Shown here in pieces: positions 1-6,594 of a DNA stretch of 16,305 nt. Each line of letters opens with the position of its first letter. Position 1 is the stretch's first letter. A model generated the notes under the pieces. The model ran no database searches, had not been told where the DNA came from, and was given only the letters and a program-made list of their open reading frames with translations. Source of the stretch: JBKPNX01 sp046732855 (GTDB lineage: Bacteria > Pseudomonadota > Alphaproteobacteria > Geminicoccales > Geminicoccaceae); assembly GCA_046732855.1 (NCBI GenBank), contig JBKPNX010000234.1:1-16305 (forward strand), in the 5' to 3' direction. Made by a program: the position numbers and the translations under genes.

Positions 1-43
1 CCCGGGGCAGACGAGAGGGGCGAGTTCTGTCACAGTCTGGTTT

Positions 44-76
44 GAGGGCCGGAGCGCGCGGCCCTCCCCTTATTAT
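44..76 (+). terminator. Hairpin followed by a short T/A tract (terminator or leader element)
   Basis: A perfect 8-bp stem, GAGGGCCG at 44-51 pairing with CGGCCCTC at 59-66, closes a 7-nt loop and is followed by CCCTTATTAT. The stem is strong but the T tract is broken by C and A, so this is an imperfect intrinsic terminator for a gene upstream of the window. The TATTAT at 71-76 could instead be a -10 element for the gene starting at 143; I see no good -35 at the right distance. The role is unresolved. Confidence 0.4.
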
Positions 77-142
77 GTCTCCGCCCGCCGGGGCACCCGC
101 GCCGGCGGACCCAAGACACGAGGGAATGGCGGGAAGAGATCG

Positions 143-697
143 ATGGGCATTTGGGCAGTGCGGTCAGTGAGATCAGCCCTTTGGGCCACCGGGTTCCTTG
201 CGCTCGCGGGCCAGGCGCCGCTCAGGGCAGGAGTGGCCCTGACCGAAGGACACTTCGACGATCCCTTCGCTTATTGTGAGGCTGTCGGCACGATCGATGC
301 CTGGGATGCCCGCTACACGGGGCCCGCGCTGCCCGACGCCGTGGCCCGCGGCCTCCAAGCGGCGCTGGCGCTGCCCGCAGACGCCCCGAGCGAACCTTTG
401 CTCCGCAACTCGATTTGGCGCTGCATGAACGGCAAGGTCTATGCCTGCACGATCGGCGCGAACCTACCGTGCGCCGAAAAGGCCGACGTAGGCCGCTATC
501 CGGCCCCGGCGCTCGCCGACTTCTGTCGCCAGAACCGCGGCGCCGAGGTCATTCCCATGGCGGTGACCGGCCACGCCACGGTGTTCGAGTGGCACTGCGC
601 GGGCGAGCGCCCCGCGATTGTACGCCAGTTCGCGCAACCGGACGCGGCGGGCTATCTCGCGAACATCTGGTACGCGATCGAGCCGGCCGCGCCCTGA
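143..697 (+). CDS. Secreted six-cysteine protein of unknown function
   Basis: This is a 184-residue protein that I cannot assign to a named family. The N-terminus looks like a Sec signal peptide: arginines at positions 7 and 10, a hydrophobic stretch at about 12-22, and a plausible cleavage after the Ala near residue 29. The mature part has six cysteines (C45, C94, C102, C110, C128, C152), an even number that would suit three disulfides in the periplasm. Conserved-looking blocks are WRCMNGKVYACTIGANLPC at 92-110 and VTGHATVFEWHC at 141-152. The ATG is preceded by GGGAAGAG at 131-138, a reasonable ribosome binding site. The gene stands alone, converging with the anti-sigma gene, so context gives no function. 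GC-rich codon use and the signal peptide make it a real gene. Confidence 0.8.
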   Translation: MGIWAVRSVRSALWATGFLALAGQAPLRAGVALTEGHFDDPFAYCEAVGTIDAWDARYTGPALPDAVARGLQAALALPADAPSEPLLRNSIWRCMNGKVYACTIGANLPCAEKADVGRYPAPALADFCRQNRGAEVIPMAVTGHATVFEWHCAGERPAIVRQFAQPDAAGYLANIWYAIEPAAP

Positions 698-803
698 ACC
701 TCCGGCAGACCTGCGGCGGGCGTGGCGCTACGGGCGTCCGCTGGGCGTGTCTCTATGGTGCCCACGTGCGCTCACGAGCGGTCGGAACACGCGCGCGAGC
801 GAA

Positions 804-841
804 CATGGTCCTGCTTCCGGGCGCAGCGCCGCCGGACCATG
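804..841. repeat. Inverted repeat in the convergent intergenic gap
   Basis: CATGGTCC at 804-811 is repeated in inverse as GGACCATG at 834-841, a perfect 8-bp arm pair around a 22-nt GC-rich loop that can itself fold (GGCGC/GCGCC at 820-830). It lies in the 191-bp gap between the 3' ends of the secreted-protein gene and the anti-sigma gene. A hairpin here could end transcription from either side, but there is no T tract on either strand, so a terminator role is only a suggestion. Confidence 0.3.
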
Positions 842-888
842 GTGACGATCAGACCGATGGACCCCGGCTGCCGTCCGCCAGTGCCAGC

Positions 889-1791
889 TCAGGTCGAGCC
901 CTTCTCCGCGGTTGCGGTCTGCTCGGGCGCGACGGCCGGTACGGCTCGGGCGGGAGCGACGACTATCGCGGCGCGCTGCTGCTGGACGATCTTGGCCGTG
1001 GCGAACAGCTGCTCGCGATCGAGCGCGCCCAGCAGCGCGTAGGCGAACGGACCGTCCCGCCAGTAAACGAGGCTCACGCCGCCGTCGCCGGCGAAGGAGA
1101 CCGCCCCGTCCTGGGCAGGCCCGGGCGGACTGGGCCAGTTGCCGCGGATGTACAAGGTGATCCGCTGGGCGTCCGGGTTTTCGTACAGCAGAAACGCTGC
1201 GGCCTGCCCGGCGGCGGGCAACAGACGGCCGCCGACCAGCTCGAAGCCGAGGTCCTGCAGCTGCGGCGCCTGCACGGCTTGGCCGAGCCGCTCCGACAGC
1301 CAAGGCAGCAGCCTTTCCTGCTGATCCGCGCCGAATTCGACCGGGTGCTGCATGTCGGACGCGTACAGAAGGTGAGCGTTGATCGCAAAGCGGGTGAAGA
1401 TGACCGCCGGCGGCTCGCCTTGGGGCTCGAGATAGTGCAGACTCAGCACCCACCCGCCGCTGGCGCCCGCGAGCAACAGCAGCGCGATCCCCACCGCGCG
1501 TGGCGCCAGGCTGAGCTCAGCCAGACCAACCCAGCGCAACGGCTTGGCCCACCAGGCGGCGCGGCGACCGTAGCGCTCGACGCGCAGGCGTGCGGGCAGG
1601 GGTTCGTAGAGCACCTCGTCGTAGTGCAGGTGCATCTCTTCGGTCAGCCTGCGGTAATCGCTCATGCGCGCCGCTTCTTCGGGAGTCGCGGCGAGATACG
1701 CCATCACCGCCCGGCGACGGTCCGGTGGCAGCTGACCGTCGACAAAGGCCTGAAAGTCATCCTCGTCGATCGAGATCTGTCGCGTGGTCAT
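889..1791 (-). CDS. Transmembrane anti-sigma factor of the adjacent ECF sigma
   Basis: This 300-residue protein is encoded directly after the sigma gene. Its start ATG overlaps the sigma stop as ATGA (1788-1791), the usual sign of translational coupling between an ECF sigma factor and its anti-sigma. The N-terminus (about 1-65, with DEDDFQAFVDGQLPPDRRRAV at 9-29) matches the acidic and helical start of cytoplasmic anti-sigma domains. One membrane helix is visible at about 98-119 (GIALLLLAGASGGWVLSL). The remaining 180 residues would be periplasmic. There is no cysteine at all, so the HxxxCxxC zinc motif of ZAS-type anti-sigmas is absent. The signal sensed cannot be read from the sequence. The anti-sigma role is inferred from context and topology. 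Confidence 0.8.
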   Translation of the reverse strand: MTTRQISIDEDDFQAFVDGQLPPDRRRAVMAYLAATPEEAARMSDYRRLTEEMHLHYDEVLYEPLPARLRVERYGRRAAWWAKPLRWVGLAELSLAPRAVGIALLLLAGASGGWVLSLHYLEPQGEPPAVIFTRFAINAHLLYASDMQHPVEFGADQQERLLPWLSERLGQAVQAPQLQDLGFELVGGRLLPAAGQAAAFLLYENPDAQRITLYIRGNWPSPPGPAQDGAVSFAGDGGVSLVYWRDGPFAYALLGALDREQLFATAKIVQQQRAAIVVAPARAVPAVAPEQTATAEKGST

Positions 1792-2327
1792 GGCACGTTA
1801 CGCACTTGGTTATCTTGACTGTCTTGGTCGGAAGCGCTCTGGGCCGGACCGTCAGCCATCAGGCGGCGCAAGGCCTCGCGGCCGCGGTGCAGCCGCGACA
1901 TGACGGTGCCGATCGGAATGTCGAGCACGGCGGCGACCTGCTTGTAGTTCATCCCCTCGAGGCCGACGAGCAGGACCACCTGGCGTTGCGGACCGGGCAG
2001 GAGCTGCAGGCCGCGCGCCAGATCACGCATCTCCAGCGTGCGCTCCTGCGTCGCGGGGGTTGCCATCTCGGGCCGATCATCGCTCAACTCCTGATAGTCA
2101 TCACGGTGCCGGCGCTGACGCTGATTGTTGACGTGGACATTGTGCAGAATAGTAAACATCCAGGCCCGGATATCGGTGCCGGGTTGCCACAGGTGGCTGC
2201 GGGAGAGAGCTCGCACCAAAGCTTCCTGCACCAGGTCGTCGGCGCGCACCGGGTCCCCGAGCAACGCTCGAGCGTACCTCCTGAGCTTCGGGATCTGCTC
2301 TGCGATCAGGTGTTCGGTATCCGACAC
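1788..2327 (-). CDS. ECF-type RNA polymerase sigma factor
   Basis: Region 2 is seen at about residues 5-75, with RRYARALLGDPVRADDLVQE and IRAWMFTILHNVHVN, and region 4 at about 105-160, with LLPGPQRQVVLLVGLEGM and the helix-turn-helix YKQVAAVLDIPIGTVMSRLH. This is a standard ECF sigma-70 layout of about 179 residues. I chose the GTG at 2327 because GAGGGG sits just upstream (2336-2331) and the product then starts at the usual distance from region 2. A TTG at 2387 would add 20 residues but has no good ribosome binding site. The gene is coupled to a membrane anti-sigma downstream. No NepR or PhyR gene is present, so it should not be called EcfG on context. Targets are unknown. Confidence 0.9.
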   Translation of the reverse strand: MSDTEHLIAEQIPKLRRYARALLGDPVRADDLVQEALVRALSRSHLWQPGTDIRAWMFTILHNVHVNNQRQRRHRDDYQELSDDRPEMATPATQERTLEMRDLARGLQLLPGPQRQVVLLVGLEGMNYKQVAAVLDIPIGTVMSRLHRGREALRRLMADGPAQSASDQDSQDNQVRNVP

Positions 2328-2404
2328 AACCCCCTCGTTAAGCTTCCCCGGCAATGAACCCGTCCTGTTGTCTGACGTTGTTGCCAATCGACTTCATGCA
2401 CGCG

Positions 2405-2430
2405 AACACCGGGACTTGGCACATTATTCC
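2405..2430 (-). promoter_or_regulatory. Candidate ECF-type promoter upstream of the sigma gene
   Basis: On the minus strand GGAAT (2430-2426) is followed after 18 bases by GTT (2407-2405). ECF promoters commonly have a GGAAY-like -35 and a cGTT-like -10 at this spacing. It lies about 80 bases before the preferred GTG start, as expected for self-activation of a sigma/anti-sigma operon. Short motifs of this kind arise by chance, so the call is tentative. Confidence 0.35.
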
Positions 2431-2474
2431 GCTTGAAGCGGGCTGTGACAGGCTGGATTCACTTTCGGTTTGGC

Positions 2475-2494
2475 ATGTTGCGACAGGGCAACAT
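2475..2494. repeat. Perfect inverted repeat, operator-like
   Basis: ATGTTGC at 2475-2481 and GCAACAT at 2488-2494 form a perfect 7-bp dyad with a 6-nt centre. It lies 45-70 bases upstream of the candidate ECF promoter for the sigma gene, a typical activator-site distance. No regulator gene is adjacent. Confidence 0.35.
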
Positions 2495-2602
2495 CCAACG
2501 GGCGCGGCGGCTTGTCCCGGCCCGCCGGTCGGGGCTCGAGGGATCATCACGGCATGGTGACGAGGGCCGGCTGGCAGATGGGTCACGGACGGGCAGTAGG
2601 AC

Positions 2603-2628
2603 ATTCAGCTCGTCGGCTCCGGCTGAAT
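2603..2628. repeat. Perfect inverted repeat in the gene-free stretch
   Basis: ATTCAGC at 2603-2609 is mirrored by GCTGAAT at 2622-2628 with a 12-nt centre. It is the second dyad of the gap between pmbA and the sigma gene. It could be an operator or a hairpin of a transcript, but there is no T tract and no evidence of function. Confidence 0.25.
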
Positions 2629-2950
2629 CCGACGTCGTCGGGCTCAGCACCAGCGGGCTCGAATTTGTTCCGTTCCGTAGCTGGCCGGGACCGGCGGCTC
2701 GGAGCGGCGCCGATGCAGGGACCGTGCTGCCCGATCCCGCCGCGGACCAGCCATCGGCGCGTGCGACCGCGGCCCGGGGCGGCTTACGGGAAGCCGGTTG
2801 CCTATGACAGCCGGGCATCACCGCCGAGCAGTTGCATCGGCGCACCGCGGTGCGGCTCGACCGCAACCCGACCATCAATCGGGGAGCTCACGAGCAGGCG
2901 CCGCCATCGCCGGCAGGAAGCGATGCCGCTCGGCGCCGTTCTGTGCGCAA

Positions 2951-4294
2951 TCACTGGCCGGCCACGGTCATGCCGTCGATGCGCAGCGTCGGCGCGTCGA
3001 TGCCGTAGCGCAGTTCCAGGTCGCTTGCCGGCGTGAGCTGAGCGAACATCTCGGCCAGATTGCCGGCGATGGTCACCTCGCTGACCGGCCAGCCGAGCGC
3101 GCCGTTCTCGATCCAAAATCCGGTCGCGCCCCGGCTGTAGTCGCCGGTGACCATGTTGACGCCCATGCCCAGCATCTGGATGACATAAAGTCCTTCCTCG
3201 ATGTCCCTGATCAACTCGTCCGGGCGCAGCGCGCCGGCCTCGATGTAGGCGTTCGCGGGCGCCGGAGCGGGCACCGACGAGACCTCGCGGACCGCATTGC
3301 CGGTCGTCGACAGGCCGAGCTGGCGGGCCGAGGCGCAATCCAGAAGCCAGGTGGTCAGCGTGCCCTGGTCGACCAGCCGCCGCCGCTCAGCGCGGATCCC
3401 CTCGGCGTCGAACGCGCGCGAGCGCAGCCCGTCGGGGCGGAGCGGGTCGTCGACGATCGACACGCCGGGCGCGAACACCGGTTGGCCGAGCTTCTCTTTC
3501 AGGAAGGTGGTGCCGCGCGCCACTGCCGGGCCGCTGATCGCGCCGGCGAGGTGGCGGACCATGCTGCCGGCGACGCGCGGATCGAGCACGATCGGCACGG
3601 CCCTGCTCTTGACCTTGCGCGGATTCAGGCGGGCCGCCGCGCGCTCGGCCGCGATGCGTCCGATCTCTGCGGGGTCCGGCAGATCGCAGGCGCGGACCAC
3701 GGTGCGATACTCGTAATCCCGCTCCATGGCGCCGTCGGCCCCGGCGATCACCGAGGCGCCGATGCTGTGGCTGGAGCGGGCGCTCGCGCCCACGAAGCCG
3801 TTGGTCGCGACCAGCGTGGTGCGCGCTCGGGACCACTTGGCCTCGGCGCCTTCGGAGTTAATGATCCGGGGATGGGCGAGCGCTGCTTCCTCGGCGATCG
3901 CGGCCTGGCGGGCCAGGGTCTCGGTGGCCGGCTCCTCGCCGTCGTCCAGATCCAGGCTCGGGAACTCACGGGCGATCTGATCGGGATCGGCGATCCCGGC
4001 GTGGGGATCTTCGGGCACGGCCCGCGCGATCGCGACGGCCCGCTCGATCAACCGGTCCAGGCTCTCCTGCCCGAGATCGCCCGTGGACACGATCGCCTGC
4101 CGTTTGCCGACGAACACGCGCAGGCCAAGATCCAAGCTCTCCGCGCGCTCGACGTTATCGAGCTTGCCCAGGCGCCAAGTGGCAGACTGGCCGCTGCTTT
4201 CGACCAGCAGGGCATCCGCGGCATCGGCGCCGGCCCGGCCGACCCGCGCCAGCAGTTCGCTTAGGAAATCGATGGCGTGGTCGGGACGGGTCAT
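2951..4294 (-). CDS. pmbA: Metalloprotease-related protein PmbA/TldE
   Basis: The 447-residue length and sequence match the TldD/PmbA family throughout. The N-terminal domain runs to about 200, with LGLRVFVGKRQAIVST near 55-70. The C-terminal domain contains VPIVLDPRVAGSMVRHLAGAIS, the stretch around FDAEGIRAERRRLVDQGTL, and the family signature GVNMVTGDYSRGATGFWIENG near 380-400. It lacks the HExxxH zinc site of TldD, as expected of the PmbA/TldE partner. TldD and TldE form a heterodimeric cytoplasmic protease that trims unfolded peptides, such as microcin B17 precursor or CcdA in Escherichia coli. No tldD lies in this window; the partner is normally encoded elsewhere. The ATG at 4294 has a weak GGTGAG upstream. 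The gene appears to be monocistronic. Confidence 0.92.
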   Translation of the reverse strand: MTRPDHAIDFLSELLARVGRAGADAADALLVESSGQSATWRLGKLDNVERAESLDLGLRVFVGKRQAIVSTGDLGQESLDRLIERAVAIARAVPEDPHAGIADPDQIAREFPSLDLDDGEEPATETLARQAAIAEEAALAHPRIINSEGAEAKWSRARTTLVATNGFVGASARSSHSIGASVIAGADGAMERDYEYRTVVRACDLPDPAEIGRIAAERAAARLNPRKVKSRAVPIVLDPRVAGSMVRHLAGAISGPAVARGTTFLKEKLGQPVFAPGVSIVDDPLRPDGLRSRAFDAEGIRAERRRLVDQGTLTTWLLDCASARQLGLSTTGNAVREVSSVPAPAPANAYIEAGALRPDELIRDIEEGLYVIQMLGMGVNMVTGDYSRGATGFWIENGALGWPVSEVTIAGNLAEMFAQLTPASDLELRYGIDAPTLRIDGMTVAGQ

Positions 4295-4414
4295 CGCAGA
4301 GGCTCACCACCAGAGGCACGCATTGATGCCTAGATAGGTGCTTGCGCCCCGAATCCACCCCGTCGGCTGCCGCTACCGCTCAGGCTCGAGGCCTGGCCGA
4401 CGCCGCGCTCCCGA

Positions 4415-4753
4415 TCACAAAGCCAGCACCAGACGCAGTCCATCCTCCAGTTCGTGGAGCTTGAGTCCTGGGACGTGACCCATCAGCCTGTTCAGGCGGC
4501 TACGATCGAGAGTGACCAGCTGCGACACGTTCACCACAGAATCATGATCAAGGCCGCTGGCCGCCTTGGGCAGATAGACATTGCCTGGCGCGGTACGCAG
4601 TCGAAGGTTACGGGTGATCGCAACAGCGATAATCGTGCTGATCCGGCTTCGATTGAACCGATCAGACTGAACGATGACGACCGGTCGGTGAAACCCAGGT
4701 TCTGAACCGAAGGGCTGGGGCAGGCGCGCCCACCAGATCTCGCCCCTGTCCAC
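4415..4753 (-). CDS. MazF/PemK-type endoribonuclease toxin
   Basis: This 112-residue protein has the MazF fold signatures in order: RGEIWWARLPQP at 3-14, the RPVVIVQSDRFN block at 23-34 with the conserved Arg, the central strand TIIAVAITRNLRL, and DSVVNVSQLVTLDRSRL near 70-86. Toxins of this family cut mRNA at short sequences to slow growth. The start is a GTG that directly abuts the TAA of the antitoxin gene, with no intervening base. A GAAGGA ribosome binding site lies inside the antitoxin's last codons. Toxin synthesis should therefore depend on translation of the antitoxin. No residue looks broken. A short hairpin (CAGGC/GCCTG, 4381-4395) follows the gene but has no T tract. Confidence 0.9.
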   Translation of the reverse strand: MDRGEIWWARLPQPFGSEPGFHRPVVIVQSDRFNRSRISTIIAVAITRNLRLRTAPGNVYLPKAASGLDHDSVVNVSQLVTLDRSRLNRLMGHVPGLKLHELEDGLRLVLAL

Positions 4754-4996
4754 TTACCATTTTTCCTTCCGCAGTACCTCAAGCTGAAGCGCATCAAGCA
4801 CCGGATCGAGCTTGGCGAGTTCCGGCTCCGCGCCGTAGATCTCGTCGAGGCGCCGGGTGATATCCTCGTCGCGGTGCCGCTCGAGATACTCGCGCACGGC
4901 TTCGGCGTAGAGCTGGCTCCTGGATTTGCCCAACTGCCTGGCCAGCTGGTCTGCCGCCTCGAACAGGGGGTCGGGAAGGGAAATTGCGGTCTTCAT
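4754..4996 (-). CDS. Ribbon-helix-helix antitoxin (MazE-like)
   Basis: This 80-residue protein starts with KTAISLPDPLFEAADQLARQLGKSRSQLYAEAVREYLERH (in parts at residues 2-41), the strand-helix-helix pattern of CopG/MazE-type DNA-binding antitoxins. The C-terminal half is acidic and amphipathic (AEPELAKLDPVLDALQLEVL) and would wrap the toxin. It is encoded just upstream of the MazF-type gene, as in mazEF operons. The pair should repress its own promoter, and repeated RTACTT elements lie over and above that promoter at 5002-5048. The ATG at 4996 has no ribosome binding site and falls about where transcription should start, which points to leaderless translation. Confidence 0.9.
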   Translation of the reverse strand: MKTAISLPDPLFEAADQLARQLGKSRSQLYAEAVREYLERHRDEDITRRLDEIYGAEPELAKLDPVLDALQLEVLRKEKW

Positions 4997-5001
4997 GCGC
5001 T

Positions 5002-5048
5002 AAGTATAACCACTTTCATACTCGCGCGCAAGTACGGCAGAAGTACTT
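5002..5048. promoter_or_regulatory. Repeated RTACTT operator candidate for the antitoxin
   Basis: Read on the minus strand, GTACTT occurs at 5046-5041 and 5035-5030 and ATACTT at 5007-5002. The 8-bp palindrome AAGTACTT fills 5041-5048, and an inverted partial copy (AGTAT) sits at 5022-5018. The first two copies are 11 bases apart, about one helical turn, which suits cooperative binding by ribbon-helix-helix dimers. The cluster spans the operon promoter. Confidence 0.45.
5003..5031 (-). promoter_or_regulatory. Sigma-70-type promoter of the toxin-antitoxin operon
   Basis: On the minus strand TTGCGC (5031-5026) and TATACT (5008-5003) are separated by 17 bases, a near-ideal layout. The -10 ends seven bases before the A of the antitoxin ATG at 4996, so the predicted first base of the mRNA is at or next to that A. 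There is no Shine-Dalgarno sequence. The operon mRNA may therefore be leaderless. Confidence 0.65.
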
Positions 5049-5170
5049 AGGACCCGCAACCAAGCAAGATGAACGCGGGCACCCATTCGAGGCTGCTGGC
5101 CGGCGGCAACAGGTCATCTGCGTGCCGCATTGACGGGCAGCGATGGCACGGCCTTGCTGGCCATCCGCCG

Positions 5171-6427
5171 CTAAGCAGACAGCGGAGCGTCGCTGCCGAG
5201 CAGGTCGAGCAGGGTCAGCCCCACCACCTCGGTCGCTTTACGCAGATCCAGGAGAGCGAGCCGCTCGTCCGCGGCGTGGGCGTTGGCCTCGATCAGGCTG
5301 CGCGGCCCGGCGCCGTACAGCACCGTCGGGATGCCCGCGGCCGCGTAGTGGCGCGCGTCGGTGTAGAGGGGCACGCCGTGGGTCGAGATCGGCTCGCCGA
5401 ACACTGCCGCGGCATTGCGCTGGAGCGGCTCGAGCAGACGCTCGAGTCCGGGCACCGGCCTCAGCGGGTCCGCGAGCATGATCCGGCGAACCTCGCACCC
5501 GATGCCGGGCCGCCCCGCGACGCTCTCCCGGATCAGCAGGGTGAGCTCGCGCTCGACCGCGGCGCTGTCCTCTTCCGGGAGGATGCGCCGATCGAGCCTC
5601 AGGGTGACCGCGTCCGGCACGACGTTGGTGTTGATCCCGCCCCTGATCAGGCCGACCACCAGCGTCGGGCTGACGATGCCCGGAATCGCGGAACGAATCG
5701 CGCTGAGGTCCTTGCGGTGCGCGTACAGGGCATCGAGCGCGCAGGCCGCCGCCTCGAGCGCGTCGTGTCCGGTCTCCGGGCGAGCGGCGTGGGCCGACGT
5801 GCCGCTGATCACCACCTCGAGATGCAGGCAGCCGTTGTGCGCGGTGACGATCGCGTAGGAGAACCCGGCGCTGATCGCGTAGTCGGGGGCGGTGATGCCT
5901 TGCTCGAGCAGCCACTTCGGCCCGATCGCCCCGCCGGCTTCCTCGTCATAGGTCAGATGCAGCTCGACCGTCCCCGCGAGCGGCCGGGCGAGCGACTTCA
6001 GCGCAAGGAGCGCGTAAGCATAGGTGGCGAAGTCGCTCTTCGAGACGGCCACGCCGCGGCCATACATCCAGCCGTCCCGAAGCTCGGCACCGTAAGGATC
6101 GGTGGACCAGCCCTCACCCGGCGGCACCACGTCGCCGTGCGCGTTCAGCGCGATCGTCGGTCCCGGGCCGAAGCGCTCGCGCACGAGCAGATTGGTCGCG
6201 CTGACCATGCCGTTCGCCTGCACCAAACGCTTCGGCACCGGATGCCGCTGCACGCCCAGCCCGAGCTCCTCGAGCATGACGGCCGCTCGCTCGGCATGGG
6301 GCGCGCAGTCGCCGGGCGGATTGTCGGACGGCAGCTTGACCAGCTCGGACAGGAGGCGCGCCTGCGCCCCGTGCTCACGGGCGCAGAACTCGGCGAGCGC
6401 GGGCCGGAGATCGAGGTGGCGTGTCAT
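5171..6427 (-). CDS. M20-family metallohydrolase (ArgE/DapE/carboxypeptidase-like)
   Basis: This 418-residue protein fits the two-domain M20 layout. Metal-site motifs are NAHGDVVP (H97, D99), YGRGVAVSKSDFA with the bridging D132, TYDEEAGG with the general base E162 followed by E163, and the last ligand H384 in ANAHAADE. The dimerisation domain is inserted at about 200-310 and starts with HNGCLHLEVVISG. In ArgE/DapE proteins an Asp/Glu ligand precedes the AHxG segment; here the region reads AISAGFSYAIVTAHNG, and A187 appears to stand in that place. The protein cleaves an amide or peptide bond in the cytoplasm, but the substrate cannot be named. No biosynthetic neighbour points to arginine or lysine pathways. 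The start ATG has only a weak ribosome binding site. Confidence 0.88.
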   Translation of the reverse strand: MTRHLDLRPALAEFCAREHGAQARLLSELVKLPSDNPPGDCAPHAERAAVMLEELGLGVQRHPVPKRLVQANGMVSATNLLVRERFGPGPTIALNAHGDVVPPGEGWSTDPYGAELRDGWMYGRGVAVSKSDFATYAYALLALKSLARPLAGTVELHLTYDEEAGGAIGPKWLLEQGITAPDYAISAGFSYAIVTAHNGCLHLEVVISGTSAHAARPETGHDALEAAACALDALYAHRKDLSAIRSAIPGIVSPTLVVGLIRGGINTNVVPDAVTLRLDRRILPEEDSAAVERELTLLIRESVAGRPGIGCEVRRIMLADPLRPVPGLERLLEPLQRNAAAVFGEPISTHGVPLYTDARHYAAAGIPTVLYGAGPRSLIEANAHAADERLALLDLRKATEVVGLTLLDLLGSDAPLSA

Positions 6428-6492
6428 GGATTTCAGGCTGCCACCGCCGGCCCTGCCGCGCCAGCCTCATGCGTCTGGCGATGCCGGCCCCG

Positions 6493-6524
6493 GCACGGCG
6501 CACTCCTCAGGTCGCGAGCCGTGC
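6493..6524. repeat. Inverted repeat between the LysM and M20 genes
   Basis: GCACGGC at 6493-6499 and GCCGTGC at 6518-6524 form a 7-bp arm pair with an 18-nt loop, in the 167-bp gap downstream of the LysM gene and upstream of the M20 gene. It has no T tract. It could be a Rho-dependent terminator hairpin or an operator, and neither role is supported beyond position. Confidence 0.25.
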
Positions 6525-6594
6525 TGACGAATGGGCAAGTCGCCCGGCGCAGCCGCTCTCCGGCCGCCCTGGCCCGGTGATCTCTCTGATTGGC

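Larger units (their letters stand above)
2388..2950. other. Long gene-free stretch between pmbA and the sigma gene
   Basis: No open frame here, on either strand, looks like a real protein. The frames present are rich in Arg, Ser, Pro and Cys, lack domain motifs and overlap one another. No tRNA-like fold was recognised. The stretch holds two perfect 7-bp inverted repeats (2475-2494 and 2603-2628), the candidate ECF promoter at 2405-2430, and a weak 5-bp hairpin near 2868-2884 that could sit in the 3' untranslated region of pmbA. A gap this long is unusual in this compact window. A small RNA or a decayed gene is possible but not shown. Confidence 0.5.

Noticed and set aside
415..1818. 467-codon plus-strand frame spanning the end of the secreted protein gene and the anti-sigma gene
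   Set aside because: It overlaps two supported genes, crosses their convergent gap and has no recognisable motif.
1788..2387. Calling the sigma factor EcfG (general stress response)
   Set aside because: The partner is a membrane anti-sigma rather than NepR, and no PhyR or histidine kinase gene is near. The GGAAT-type promoter alone does not decide it.
2338..2604. 88-codon minus-strand frame upstream of the sigma gene
   Set aside because: It has no ribosome binding site that decides a start, no domain, an unbiased composition with scattered Cys and Pro, and it runs into the sigma gene out of frame.
2868..2884. Intrinsic terminator for pmbA
   Set aside because: The stem is only 5 bp (CCCGA/TCGGG) and only two T residues follow on the minus strand.
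2798..4264. 488-codon open frame on the plus strand opposite pmbA
   Set aside because: It is an antisense shadow in GC-rich DNA. The minus strand carries full PmbA signatures.
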